NCBI RefSeq assembly: GCF_000835495.1
Contig: NW_015622543.1
Coordinates: forward strand, 1,720,239-1,784,238
Origin: Cladophialophora immunda
Lineage: Eukaryota > Ascomycota > Eurotiomycetes > Chaetothyriales > Herpotrichiellaceae
DNA: 64,000 nt
Direction: 5' to 3'
Shown: piece by piece, positions 43,710-54,606 of the stretch
Position numbering within the stretch: the first letter of the stretch is position 1
Layout of the letters: every line of letters starts with the position of its first letter
The notes under the pieces: model-generated
What the model was told of the DNA's origin: nothing
What the model saw: the letters and a program-made list of their open reading frames with translations, nothing else
Database searches by the model: none
Translations under genes and position numbers: made by a program

Positions 43710-44153
43710 TCACTTCTTTGCGGCGTAGACTTCATCCGTGACCGGATCGTACCATTCCAACCCGCCGAAGGAGATGGCTTCGTGGGACATGAAGCTCCCG
43801 TCGTCCGCCCCGTGCCAGTGGATGCCATTGGGAGGGCACCAGATGATGTCGCCAACCGATATTTTTCTGGGCTTCTCGCCTTGGTCACAGACCCAGCCCG
43901 AGCCGGCAGTGACTTTGAGCAGCTGTCCTCCCTCGTGTTTGTGCCAGTGGGTTCGTGCGCAGGGCTGGAAGTTGACGTGGACCATGGTAATATCCTTGCG
44001 CATCAGGACCGGATCGAGGTAGACTTGTCCCCCGGCGAAGACGCCCATCTGTTTATTGCCGTTGATCGAGTCCACGCCTGCCCGTCCATTGGTCACAAAT
44101 GCCGATGTGGGAGGTTTCTCGTTGGTATCTCTCGTCTTGGTCTCGACAGGCAT
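43710..44153 (-). CDS. Single-domain cupin
   Basis: A 147-residue intronless cupin. Motif 1 is HWHKHEGGQ, with candidate metal ligands His69, His71 and Gln77. Motif 2 is GDIIWCPPNGIHWHGA, with His112 or His114. The tail LEWYDPVTDEVY resembles bacterial small cupins that are often encoded beside or fused to CMD-family proteins. A CMD-like gene lies 7 kb away in the same cluster. It is divergent from the zinc alcohol dehydrogenase across 652 bp. A metal-dependent small-molecule enzyme or isomerase is likely; the reaction is unknown. Confidence 0.88.
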   Translation of the reverse strand: MPVETKTRDTNEKPPTSAFVTNGRAGVDSINGNKQMGVFAGGQVYLDPVLMRKDITMVHVNFQPCARTHWHKHEGGQLLKVTAGSGWVCDQGEKPRKISVGDIIWCPPNGIHWHGADDGSFMSHEAISFGGLEWYDPVTDEVYAAKK

Positions 44154-44805
44154 GGCGAAAGTGGGAAGGAGAATTTATGAGTTCTGTCCAAGAGACTTTC
44201 GTATGTTCAATATCGTCGACAGGAATGTCGTCCAAAGTCAACGGTATAGGACTGCTGGCTATGCTATGTGTGAATGAAGGAAATTCTCTCTAGCGGTGCC
44301 TGTCTAAGCTATTAATGGGATGGCAGAGGGAGGGTGCCGGCGGCAGTCTCAAAATGCCGTCAATCTGGACCGCGGCTATATACGTGGGAGATTACGGAAC
44401 TGGTTTTCCAGCCTAGACTCTCCACTATGAGTCCAGGGCCATCGAACAGCGTATCATCGTATATGACCTCTTCACGCCTAGTCAATCGCAACGTCAAGAG
44501 TGGAAAGTTCCGGAAGTTGATCCATTGCACGTACAGCCGAGCTTTTGGGCGCTCTGTGAGCCCCTTTTTGCCACGGGCCGAACAGCCATTGCCCACCCAG
44601 GATACTTGGTTTTACCATCTCCGCATTTTGGAGTAGTCGTGAGGTTTGTGGAATATGATTTCTATCGCTATACAGACCGGACGACCATTTTAGTCGCAAC
44701 GCAAGATTAATAGTAAAACCTGCCCAAAACAAATCATTTGTATTCGTCGAAGATCATTATACCATCTTTCGACGAGTGTGATCTTCAAAGAAGGTCTTAT
44801 CAATC
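44154..44805. promoter_or_regulatory. Divergent promoter of cupin and alcohol dehydrogenase
   Basis: 652 bp without a supportable gene. Short frames on both strands carry no motifs. No CCTCGG is seen here. Confidence 0.4.
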
Positions 44806-46134
44806 ATGACAACCGCGAATTTACCAAAGACAATGCTAGCATGGCAGAAGCATCTTCCCAGCACGACGCCCGTGAGTTGACCAAAGCTGCCACTCTTTTT
44901 CCAACTCAAAAAGCCCGACGTGGACCCGCTGAGCATAAGAATAGGTTCGAATTGAAGTCTCAGTCCCAATCCCAGAAGGGGACGAGATCCTTGTCAAGGT
45001 TCTCGCCGCTGGATGCAAGTTTATACCTATCTAGTCTCCATTAGCTTGTGCTGAGGTCAACAACATAGTGTGTCACAGCGACTACTCAATGCGAGAGATG
45101 ACGACTCTTCCACCAGAGTTCCCGGACAAGAAGAACAAATTCACCTTTGTGAGTGGGACTATCAGCGGCCTGTGTTTCTGTCGGGATTCCGTTCCATATT
45201 CTTACGACCTCTCCTAGGGCCATGAGGGTTGTGGAAAGATTGTTGCTCTAGGGCCGCACGCCAAAAAGTTCAAGATTGGCGATGTCGTGGCCATCATGTG
45301 TGTTCCTGGCTGTGGTAAATCAACATGTCACGAGTGCTCTCATGGAGTTCCTCAGATCTGCTTGCAAGGCCCGCGATACGGCGGAGGAGAAGATGGCTTC
45401 AACGCCGCCTACACCAAAGTCCGGGAGACTGCAGCAGTCAAGGTCCCTGCAGGTGTCAGTATGGCTGCTGCTGCCGTAGCCACCGATGCATGCATGACTT
45501 CCTACCATGCAGTCGTGGGTCGATCGGCTGTAAAGAAGGAGGATACAGTTTTAATCTTCGGGCTCGGTGGGCTGGGTTTCAACGCTCTCCAAGTTGTCAC
45601 CCACATCGGTGCACGCGCTATCGTTGTGGACCAGCGACAGGCTGTGCTGGATGAGGCGTTGAAAGTGGGCGTCAAGCCTGAAGACGTCGTCCCCGCCGAC
45701 ACAACCGACGTTGCTGGATGGGTCAAAGACAAAAAGTTAGTGATCGATAAGGTCATTGACTTTGTTGCAGTGCCTGAAACATTCAAAGCAGGCGTGCTCA
45801 GCGGTAAGATTTGATCTCCGGCTGCAAACCCCTTTCCTTGTTGAGCTGACTGCCAGGAATCTTAGTCCGCCTCTCTGGAACGATAGTCCTGGTGGGACTG
45901 CTGAGCCCGGAGCTACCATTAGCATCTCCAATAGTGGTCCGAAGGCAACTCAATATCCTGGGTAGCTATGGAGGCACCATACAGGACGTGGAAGCGTGCC
46001 TTGACCTGATCCAAAAAAACGTGATTGTCCCTCAAGTTGTCACTGGGAGTCTGAAAGATTTTCCCGCTCTGCTGGAGGATCTCCACCATGGCAAGATCAA
46101 GGGAAGAGTTGTAATGATTCCAGAAGAGCTTTAG
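44806..46134 (+). CDS. Zinc-dependent alcohol dehydrogenase
   Basis: A 356-residue medium-chain dehydrogenase in five exons (introns 44872-44944, 45015-45068, 45149-45217, 45804-45865). The second intron uses a GC donor (GCAAGT), the known GC-AG class, and its removal gives AAGLCHSDYSM with the catalytic zinc cysteine and histidine. The next join gives GHEGCGKIVALGPHAKKFKIGD. A cysteine-rich loop (CVPGCGKSTCHECSHGVPQIC) resembles the structural zinc lobe but with altered spacing. The cofactor motif is GLGGLG. It oxidises alcohols with NAD(P). The head-to-head cupin and the convergent hydrolase place it in the catabolic group. Confidence 0.92.
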
Positions 46135-46489
46135 AGCCAGTGGTATCGATGGAAACACTTATGAAAACACGTTTGCTCAGAGTTTACAGTGTATCCTCCC
46201 TCCTCCTCCCTCCCCCCCACCCCCAACACACTACCATTTTCCTTCTTCAGCTGTATTGGATTAATTGTGATCCTAGGGTTGAACGACTGTAGACCGGAAG
46301 TGGATCTCCGATCAGACGTCACCTATGTATGCTCATGGTGTTATTGTTTAAACTGCAGTGGTTTACTACGTTATAGCTACCTCAAATCATCTGCTGCAAA
46401 CTCAATCATTGTTTATTTCAGCCTCAATAAGTTATTGTAGCTAGGCTAGACTGCTGGCGGCATATGCTCCAGAGACACAGTTATAACCA
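46135..46489. other. Convergent 3' region with pyrimidine tract
   Basis: 355 bp between two 3' ends. It holds a C/T-rich run at about 46193-46225 and AT-rich sequence suited to 3'-end formation. No gene. Confidence 0.4.
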
Positions 46490-47605
46490 TCATTCCAAAG
46501 CTTGTGTAAAGTCCTGCAAGAACAGCCAGCGAGCTTTGTTGTCGGAGTCTTTGGCCTTCCAGTTCTTAAGGTCTCCATGTGGGTACCAGTCAATTCCAAC
46601 CCGTGAGTCCAACAAGGTTGCATCGTGGGCAATGATGACGAAAACATTGTCCGCAGCGTCGAACTCCTGCATCAGCTCACACGAACGGTCTGCTTGTTGT
46701 TTGTTGTGTGGAACTTCATCGTGAAGGTGGTAGAAAGGGTCAGCTCCCTTCTTGCGCGGGTGAATCGACTCAAAGATATGGCCGGGGCAAGCCGAAGCGT
46801 ATTTAGCGACGTAGGGAGACGGCGTGATGTCCTTGGGAATGGGAAGGTATTCAGTTGGTCTGAACTCTCCACCATGATGGGCAGTATCAGCTCCCATCAG
46901 GACAAACGTATCTTCAGGGTCTCCATCTTGAGTTGATGTCACACGGGCGAGACCAACTACGTGCCCAATAGCATGGCCAGGTGCATCAAGGACGTAGAAG
47001 GACCCATCTCCGAAATAGTCGATACCTCTGTAGTTGCCGATTTCAAGTGTAGGCCTCTTGTCGAAGTCGATTTCTTCGTACTCCCGACCCGCAAAATCGC
47101 TCTCAAGAAGAGACGACTCGCTATTATTAGGGTAAGCCGGAAGAAAAGCATCCTTTACTCCCGCCCCTGCGATTAACTTGGTGCTGTAAGGGAAGGTGGA
47201 AACGTCGCCAGTGTGGTCGAAATGCCAGTGGCTCCAGATGACCGCCTCGATCGAGCCGCCTGCGACATCAACCCCATTTTCTTGTAAAATCTCGGCCACA
47301 TTCTTTTGAATCTCCATTGCCCAGCCAGGCCCCGAGATGAGCTTCAGAACAGCTGGAGGGTGACTTTGCCAATCTTTTCTCAATCCCAGATCAAATAGGA
47401 CTTTGCGGCTAGATTTTTGCTGCTCTACCAAGAAGCTGAACGCTGGGGCGTTGAGGTGCTCATGTCCAGGGATGGCTGGGTGCATGAACAGGCCAACTGG
47501 TGCCTGAATCCTGGAAGTGGTATCAATGATTGAAACTTTTGCAGAAGCACCGTTGGGAATCTTTAGCATAGGGGCAGCCTTGGCCGGGTGAAGCGTGGAC
47601 GCCAT
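46490..47605 (-). CDS. Metallo-beta-lactamase-fold hydrolase (lactonase-like)
   Basis: A 371-residue intronless protein. The metal motif HxHxDH is HWHFDH at residues 126-131 (VIWSHWHFDHTGD). Further ligands are suggested by DAPGHAIGH and GADTAHHGGEFRP. Overall order resembles fungal relatives of AiiA/AttM lactonases and other cytosolic metallo-hydrolases. Such enzymes open lactone or lactam rings. Placed after a BVMO, lactone hydrolysis is the simplest reading, but the family is broad and substrate is unproven. The gene ends convergently with the alcohol dehydrogenase. Confidence 0.88.
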   Translation of the reverse strand: MASTLHPAKAAPMLKIPNGASAKVSIIDTTSRIQAPVGLFMHPAIPGHEHLNAPAFSFLVEQQKSSRKVLFDLGLRKDWQSHPPAVLKLISGPGWAMEIQKNVAEILQENGVDVAGGSIEAVIWSHWHFDHTGDVSTFPYSTKLIAGAGVKDAFLPAYPNNSESSLLESDFAGREYEEIDFDKRPTLEIGNYRGIDYFGDGSFYVLDAPGHAIGHVVGLARVTSTQDGDPEDTFVLMGADTAHHGGEFRPTEYLPIPKDITPSPYVAKYASACPGHIFESIHPRKKGADPFYHLHDEVPHNKQQADRSCELMQEFDAADNVFVIIAHDATLLDSRVGIDWYPHGDLKNWKAKDSDNKARWLFLQDFTQALE

Positions 47606-48403
47606 TACTGCGGTTGTTCTGTTTGAGATCCTCGAATGGAGCTGGAGCTGGGCTAATCAGATTGGTCAAAAGCTGATCGAAGGTGCAGGTGTGATCTGAA
47701 AGAAGAGAAGACAGTCAGATACTCAGACGCATAAATCATCAGGCCGGCTGAAGCGCCAATGATATACGTCATCCAAATTGTTTGGCACGAGGTTTGGTGA
47801 ATGATGCTGTCGTTCATCAGTCAAGTGAGCCGGCCGAGCAGTTCATCCACGGCCCGGGGTATGGCGCGGCCGGGGGAAACCCCACGGGCCACCCCAGCGT
47901 AGCACTCTTGCTTTCCAAGACATGGATCAGTTCAACCTTCTTGTCCCGACCACTAGAGAGGCGAACGGTCGCGCTGCCAGTCCGGTCTACAAGTTCAGGG
48001 GTCAGCAGCCTCGAACTGCATGTTTGGTGGCGTAGATAGATGGGGCAGTATTGCCAATGCCAGATTAGGTTAGATCCTTTAATACTCGGTGCTCGGACCT
48101 CACTCGGACGAGCTGGGGCCGAGCACAGGGCGGCATCACGCTCGTCCCAATTCGGGGTGAGATGGGAGCAAGTTCAACGAGGCCCTCTGACTTGGGACTC
48201 TGAGATCCAATCCGCTCAGCAGCGCCCTACACGATCTTGTCAAAATGTTTCCTGCTGTCTCGCGTCCATCCCAGCCCAAACATCTCACGGGGCTTTATTG
48301 AAGCTGTATGCACTGATGCATCTGGACTGTAGATAGTCCCAGACACGATCTGCGGTCCCACGAATTCTGATCCTTTCCCTCGAAGCCGGATGCTACCGCA
48401 ACC
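47606..48403. other. Divergent upstream region at the accessory-core boundary
   Basis: 798 bp between the hydrolase and SEC6 starts. No gene, tRNA or repeat is seen. Confidence 0.45.
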
Positions 48404-50713
48404 ATGTCTAGCAGAGTCAGCGCAAACGGCTCGGTGGGCATGCCGCGGATCCAGGATGTCCTTCGCACGCCCGAAGATCTCGAAAAGATCACCAGTTTAA
48501 AGGCAGAAATCAATCGCAAAAAGGGGGACGTGGACGCCAGATTAAGAGAAGGACTACAGGACCATTTGGACACTACCCAGAACGGCATGTCCACTCTATC
48601 CGAAGGGCAGAAACTTGTGGGGCAGATTAAAGAAGAGATGAAGAGCATTTATGACCTCTGCGAGCAGGCTCAGGCCATCCGCAAGAACTTCCCGCAATTG
48701 GACTATCTCGCAAGAGTCCATCGCAATTTCGAAGCCACCCGAGCGATGCAGGCAGGTCTGGATAGCTTCGAAAGAGATTGTTCTTACGTCCAGGGACTCC
48801 TGGAGGGAGACGACAACGATTTGTACAAACAGCCCAATCTCCTGGAAGCCTACATGCGCTTGACGCGACTGCGCGACTTTCGAGATGAAGCGTTGGATCA
48901 GATCCGGCGAGCAAGAGACTCAAGTTTGGAACAGACACTGCTTGACTGGTTTCAACAGCTGGACAACGTCGTTGAGCTTTTCGATGAGCATATTGGTTTC
49001 ATTTGCATGAATCTCATCGACCTAGTTCAACGAGCTGATGACACCAGCATCATCGTGAGGTTAGCCATCGTGCTTGCTTCGGAGGAGAAGAACGACGATC
49101 GGGTTAGGGCGCTCCAAGATGCCCAGAAAGACCACCAAGATCTTGTGAGCAAATTTACATCTTTCAACATCGGCCCAAAGGCGATCCGTGGATACAAAGA
49201 GAAGTTCCTGCAGGCCATCGAAAATGTTGCAGAAGGCAAATTTCAACAGACGCGGCAGGAGTTTCAGGAAGACCCCTCCAAACTTAAGAGCCAGACAAGG
49301 TGGTTCTTTGAAGACATTAACGCTGTCAAGCAGGGGATGCAAAATCTCTTCCCGAGAAAGTGGAAGATTTTCAACACCTATGTGGATATCTACCACAAGC
49401 AAATGCGCGATTTTCTCATATCTTTTGTGGATGCCGAAGATCTTCGTCCTCCGCAGATGCTGGGGATTGTCCACTTCATCGATGATTATTACAAGAGAAT
49501 GAACAAGCTGGGCGTCCCACAGGCTCAAATGAAACCACATGTCCTTGATTCTCGTGAAGGCGACCTCATCCGAGACTACAGAAACATCATCACTAAAGCT
49601 CTCAACTCTTGGATCGATAGAATGTACGTGACCGACAGGAAGAACTTCTTGTCCAAAGCGCCAGATGCCATCGAACAGGATCCAGACGGGCATTTCAGAA
49701 CCAAAACAATGGGCGATATGTGGCGCATGCTGCATGAGCAAGCCGTTGCAGCCGGCGACTCCGAGCGTGAAGACGTCGTCGAAGGCGTTATGAGCGCCAT
49801 GTTCGGTGCTCTGAAATCTAGGCAGCAGCAGTGGGAGAGGCTGGTCGATGAAGAGCTGGAGCGATACAAGAATCCAACAACGGAACAACTTGAAACCTTG
49901 CAACAACTCCAAGACTGGCTTCTCGCGATTGCGAATGATCAAATTGCCTGCGTGGATGATGCTGCCGGAGATGTGCTAGATGATCCCACGGTCCAGAAGG
50001 GATACTTGACGCGATTCAGAGAAGATTTCGTCAAACTGCCCACTCCACCCTCCGCGAAATTCATGTCTACGAATGGAACCACGGAACTGGATGCCCTCCG
50101 AGATGGTTACGTAGACTTGGCCACTCACTGCATCAACCGATTTGTTCAACTAATATTCCGAGTCGACTTCCGTACCATCTTGACAGAGCTATTCATCCCA
50201 GGAAAGTGGTATGAGCAATCCGCGATGCAGAGGATGACTACCACGTACGACGACTACATCGGAGACTACAGTGCCGTACTCCATCCCTCGCTAATCGACA
50301 TTCTGATTGAGGAGCTATCAGACGCCCTGCTGGTGAGCTATCTCACCTCAATACGCACCAATCGAGGCGTGAAGTTTAGGCGGGGCGAACCATTCGCTGC
50401 AAGATTTAGGGACGATGTCCTCGCCGCATTTGCCTTCTTCGAGAAGTACCCTGAGACCTTCAACGAAACCATCAAACCCAAGTGGAAAGCCGTGAACTAT
50501 ACTGTACAACTGCTGGAAACTGACAAGAATGACGTTGTACGGGTGTATGAGCAGTTCAAGCGCGAGTTCTGGGACCTCCAATTGAGTTGGGTGGAAGGGG
50601 TCTTGAAGACTCGTGACGATTGGGATCGTGGCATGATCACAGCAGTCAAGCGAGCAGCGGCAAGCACGTATGCAGAACGCGGCATGGACACAGTCATGGG
50701 TAAAGTCAAGTGA
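48404..50713 (+). CDS. SEC6: Exocyst complex component Sec6
   Basis: A single-exon protein of 769 residues, the usual length of fungal Sec6. It is a subunit of the exocyst, which tethers secretory vesicles to the plasma membrane at growing tips. The N-terminal part (RIQDVLRTPEDLEKITSLKAE) is the coiled-coil start typical of Sec6. Long helical bundles follow, with WFFEDINAVKQGMQNLFPRKW and DYYKRMNKLGVP in the conserved middle. The C-terminal region has LIEELSDALLVSYL and REFWDLQLSWVEGVL. I see no frameshift or internal stop. As an essential gene it marks the start of the conserved segment of the window. Confidence 0.95.
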   Translation: MSSRVSANGSVGMPRIQDVLRTPEDLEKITSLKAEINRKKGDVDARLREGLQDHLDTTQNGMSTLSEGQKLVGQIKEEMKSIYDLCEQAQAIRKNFPQLDYLARVHRNFEATRAMQAGLDSFERDCSYVQGLLEGDDNDLYKQPNLLEAYMRLTRLRDFRDEALDQIRRARDSSLEQTLLDWFQQLDNVVELFDEHIGFICMNLIDLVQRADDTSIIVRLAIVLASEEKNDDRVRALQDAQKDHQDLVSKFTSFNIGPKAIRGYKEKFLQAIENVAEGKFQQTRQEFQEDPSKLKSQTRWFFEDINAVKQGMQNLFPRKWKIFNTYVDIYHKQMRDFLISFVDAEDLRPPQMLGIVHFIDDYYKRMNKLGVPQAQMKPHVLDSREGDLIRDYRNIITKALNSWIDRMYVTDRKNFLSKAPDAIEQDPDGHFRTKTMGDMWRMLHEQAVAAGDSEREDVVEGVMSAMFGALKSRQQQWERLVDEELERYKNPTTEQLETLQQLQDWLLAIANDQIACVDDAAGDVLDDPTVQKGYLTRFREDFVKLPTPPSAKFMSTNGTTELDALRDGYVDLATHCINRFVQLIFRVDFRTILTELFIPGKWYEQSAMQRMTTTYDDYIGDYSAVLHPSLIDILIEELSDALLVSYLTSIRTNRGVKFRRGEPFAARFRDDVLAAFAFFEKYPETFNETIKPKWKAVNYTVQLLETDKNDVVRVYEQFKREFWDLQLSWVEGVLKTRDDWDRGMITAVKRAAASTYAERGMDTVMGKVK

Positions 50714-51679
50714 TCCACGTATCGACGGAATCCAAGCTTCTGCCTTTGACTCCCCTAAATGAAGGATCCCGCCACTTGCAACCTCAGTTGAAGATGTGCC
50801 ATGAGACGAGCCCTCGAGCCTAGAATTGATTTTCAATAATATCTCAATCCAACAGCTCTATCTGGCTTCAGTTGCTCTATGGCTCTCTTGAAAGCTCAAA
50901 TCTGGTTGTCATCCTACAGTGCTGAGCCGGCTTTGCGAAAATGTGGACATAACATGCCATTAAAGAAACTCGGAACGCTGGGGGCATGACCTCCAACGCA
51001 AGAATGTTGACAGTGCCGGACACAGATCGACAGTGTCAGCGAAACCGTGTTGCGGGATCTCCTTGTGGCAGCGCAGTCACGTCCAGACGAGCAGCTGTTG
51101 TTCTGGTGGATCGAAAGGAGAGACGTGTACTTCCTTTATGGTCGCCCATACCACGTGTATTAAATGTCGAATTCTCACTCGCTCCTCCCCTCGACTGCCC
51201 AGCTGTCTGGCTTGTCCTTTTCTTTGAGCTTCTTGCAATGTGTTGCCGCTCCAAGCCCGCCAGCACAAGTCAAATCGTCGGCATTTTCTCAGAGCTGGCT
51301 TGGCTGGCTCGGCGGAACTCTGGGCATCTTGGTATCCCTCTCTCGCCGGCTCCTTTTCCAATCAGTGCAAGGCATGTTCTTTGGAGTGTCGATACTCCCT
51401 GTAGCGCAGACCTCCTTGATATCATGTCTGAAGTTGCATGGGTATGATATGGTTCTGCACATGGCGGCAGGTACGAATGCAATTCGTTCGATGCAGGAGG
51501 TTGAGGCGGTTCCCCTCGGGGTACAGTTCACTGACGTACGCCGCTGAGGCGCAAGCATGAGAATGCTTCGCCTTATAAAGCAAGCATGTCGCGAGTCCCG
51601 GATCTGATCAGATTATCGTGGTCGGGCGACTAAGTTGCGACTTTGAAGCTCTCAATACAGCTCAGCTTGAACCGCAATC
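50714..51679. other. Intergenic region
   Basis: 966 bp between SEC6 and the MFS gene. A 127-codon frame at 51164-51547 has no recognisable features and is not called. Confidence 0.4.
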
Positions 51680-53493
51680 ATGGTGTTCCAGGCCTTGAAG
51701 GAGTCATGGACGCTGTTCACTCCTACAGAGAAGAGGAATATCGCCATCTACGTCGTCGGAATAATGTTGTACAAATTTGGACTTGAGGCTTTCAACGGCT
51801 CAATCGTTGCCCTTGCCACAAACAAATATGACTACGAAGCCTGGCTCACCGACAGCACTCCCAAGACCTTCGAGCGTGTTGGTTTACTAACCGGCCTAAA
51901 TCAAGCCTTCCAATGTGTCGGCTCCATCCTGATTGCGCCTCTCATCAAACGTTGGCCGACCAAACTGGTCCTCTCCGCGGCTATATTGGTTTTCAGCGTC
52001 ATGACGGCCATTCTTCTCATCGTGGATGCTAGTACCGGGGGGCGCTTCAAGCCTGACAATTGGGTGGACAGCCACGACGAAGACGATTTTGGGTACTATG
52101 GTACCTACAATGCGAACGGCATCATCCCCATCTATTGCGTCAGCGGCATTGCCTACGGAATGGTTGAGTTGATCCGTCGTGTCATTCCACGAGACATCGT
52201 TGGAGGCAACGTCCAGAAACTTCGACGCATGGACTCGCTCGTCCACATCTTCTATGAAATCTCTGGCACTGCCGGCGCCTTCTGCACGGCTTTGGCTTTG
52301 ATCCCTTCTTTTGGCAACAACTATTCCTTTATCATCACTCCCATTTTCTTCGCTGCCGCTTCAATCGTATGGTTCTTCATTTCCAACCTCAACTACAAGA
52401 AGCCCTTGAAGGCGGGTAGCAACTACCTCCTGGCGGTCGGCATGGGCTTCTGGCTCTTCTTCGAATCGATCTGGACCGGTTTCAAGATTATTTTCAGCTC
52501 CCGCAAATTCATCTGGCTCTTGCCAGGCTACTCTTTTGCCTTGTATGGCCACCGATATCTCGAAAACGGTATTGCGCCTGCTGTGGCTCGACGATATCTC
52601 GGAAACTCTGCCTGGTCTCAGATCATGGGTGAGTGCTGAACCCCAGCCCTTCCTCCTTTGCCTTCGGAGCCTCCTGCTCTACCTCCTACCAGGCATGTAT
52701 CTTCGTCTACCCGCAATATATTTCACTACATCACATATGTTAACGTTTAAAAGTGGGAGGTAGTAACTTTGGCGAGCTTCTTGGTGCCGGATTTGTCTTT
52801 CTCTTCACCAACCTCGTGCAGACACCAATGCCATGGCTCCGACTTGATGCCCTGATGCTTCTTATCGTATGGTATCTCCCTTACTGGTACCCGAAGAGGG
52901 GTGATGTTAACGAAGCTTGGCGGGTTGCTGGCACCTTCATTCCCATTTCATTTGGTTGGGCTGCCGGTGATGTGTCCCTCGCCGCTTACATCCAGGCCTC
53001 GCTCGCCCGCTTGGAGGCCGAGAACAAAGAGGTTTCGGCCTTGGGCGCTGTCATGGCCTTCCTCTATTCGACATACATCGTCATTTATGCCATATGCTCT
53101 CCTCTTCTAGGTCGATACATTGATCATGTATATGCGGAGACAGGCGGTTCTGACGGCGGAAACATCCACGGCGCTATTAGGAACGTGGGCGGTGTGCAAT
53201 TCACTGTGCTGATGGCTATTGTGCTCGCCTCAACATTCATTCCGAAAGGCGCCCTGTCCTTCAATCCCAAGATGCTCAATGATGAGGTCCTTGATCAAGA
53301 CATTGATCATGGTGCTGATGATGGGTTTGTGGACGAAAAGAAACGCAAGGCTAGCATTATGCATCTAAAGGTGCAGGAGCAGGCGGAGGGAAGACGCCAG
53401 AGTGTCACAAGAGTGTCAGCTGATATTAACGATACTTTTTCGCCGGATATGAAGGACATCAAGGAGGAGGATGGGGGGCTGATGAAGTCCTAG
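51680..53493 (+). CDS. Conserved fungal MFS membrane protein
   Basis: A 562-residue multi-pass protein in two exons (intron 52629-52753, joining QIMV to GGSNFGELLGAGF). It begins MVFQALKESWTLFTPTEKR. Helices include IAIYVVGIMLYKFGLEAFN, VLSAAILVFSVMTAILLIV and GAVMAFLYSTYIVIYAICS. The central loop IRRVIPRDIVGGNVQKLRRMDS is a mark of a conserved ascomycete MFS group whose cargo I do not know. The C-terminal tail of about 80 residues is charged and cytoplasmic. It is placed between SEC6 and RPL4 and looks intact. Substrate unknown. Confidence 0.85.
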
Positions 53494-54606
53494 CTGTCTT
53501 CACTTCCGCTGACTATACAGCGGGTGAAAGTGATACGCCATGCGCAACGGATGATGCGCACACAGTCATCAGATCCTGATCTTTCTTCGCCTGATCATGA
53601 GCATCGGTGCTGTTATGCTTTTTTCACACTTGAGAGACTATAATTACTCATTGCAGCAATGCGAACTCTCAACATCAGCTCATGCACAGGAGGGGTTGCT
53701 GTTGGCGGGAACACCACACTGTCTCTACAGAGGATATCAGCAGTCATTCGTCTGATTATATATTCCGCGCACCACAGTTCTCAGCAAACAATATTGTACA
53801 TGAAACGTCTCTTCGAGCATATATTGCAACGCAGCATCAGGCTGTGCTTCTGATCGTTGCAAGTTTTCCCTCGTTTCTGACTCTTCGCTTTCCATGGCTG
53901 TTATACAGACTTGTTAGCTGCTTTATTACTAGTGACCAAAATGACCCAAGCCATTGTTCCGTTATTTGGTAGCATATGATGTCCACGTGCGACAGTCCGG
54001 TGATGCCTGTACCTTCTTCTGGCCCTTGATTGCATTTTTGATTTGATATATCTGGGCAAAGTCGGTCAGACGTGTTCTACCTCGTAGGTCTGCATTCCCA
54101 TCCCCGGAATCAAAGGAAGAAGAATAGTTGGTGCACTACGATCGAAGTAAAACGCGTGAGATGATGGTCTGATAGAATTGGTCTGGCCTTGACTTGCGAT
54201 TGCTTCTCTGTGATGCTTATCGACGCCGGGCTTTTCGTGCGGGCTTTCTCCATGGCGTCGATGTTCACAAACACAGCTGCTTCAGCGCAGGTGAAGGGAT
54301 GAATGAACTCGATAGAAATCCCGGACACCTCGGATCATAGTCCACCTTTCACCTATCACTACGGCACACTGTAAATCTCATGAACGGAGCCAGCAAGCTT
54401 GCTCAACTATGGTGAGTTGTCGAGGCTTGAGCAAGGCTGTGCCAAGACTCGACACTCGCCAAGATTTCATGCCTCATTCGGACTAGTCCACTGCACAATC
54501 CCAATTTTCGCTGCGCTTTTTGGCAATTGAAGACTTGGGACTTCCTCGCCGACTAGCAGCAAACCTCTCGTCTCTCTCAACAACCTCTTCAATACCGCAA
54601 GTCAAG
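53494..54606. promoter_or_regulatory. Intergenic region and RPL4 promoter
   Basis: 1.1 kb with no supported gene. The last 40 bases before the RPL4 start are rich in C and T, as usual for strongly expressed fungal ribosomal-protein genes. Confidence 0.45.

Noticed and set aside
51164..51547. 127-codon frame upstream of the MFS gene
   Set aside because: No motif; lies in the expected promoter and has overlapping opposite-strand frames.
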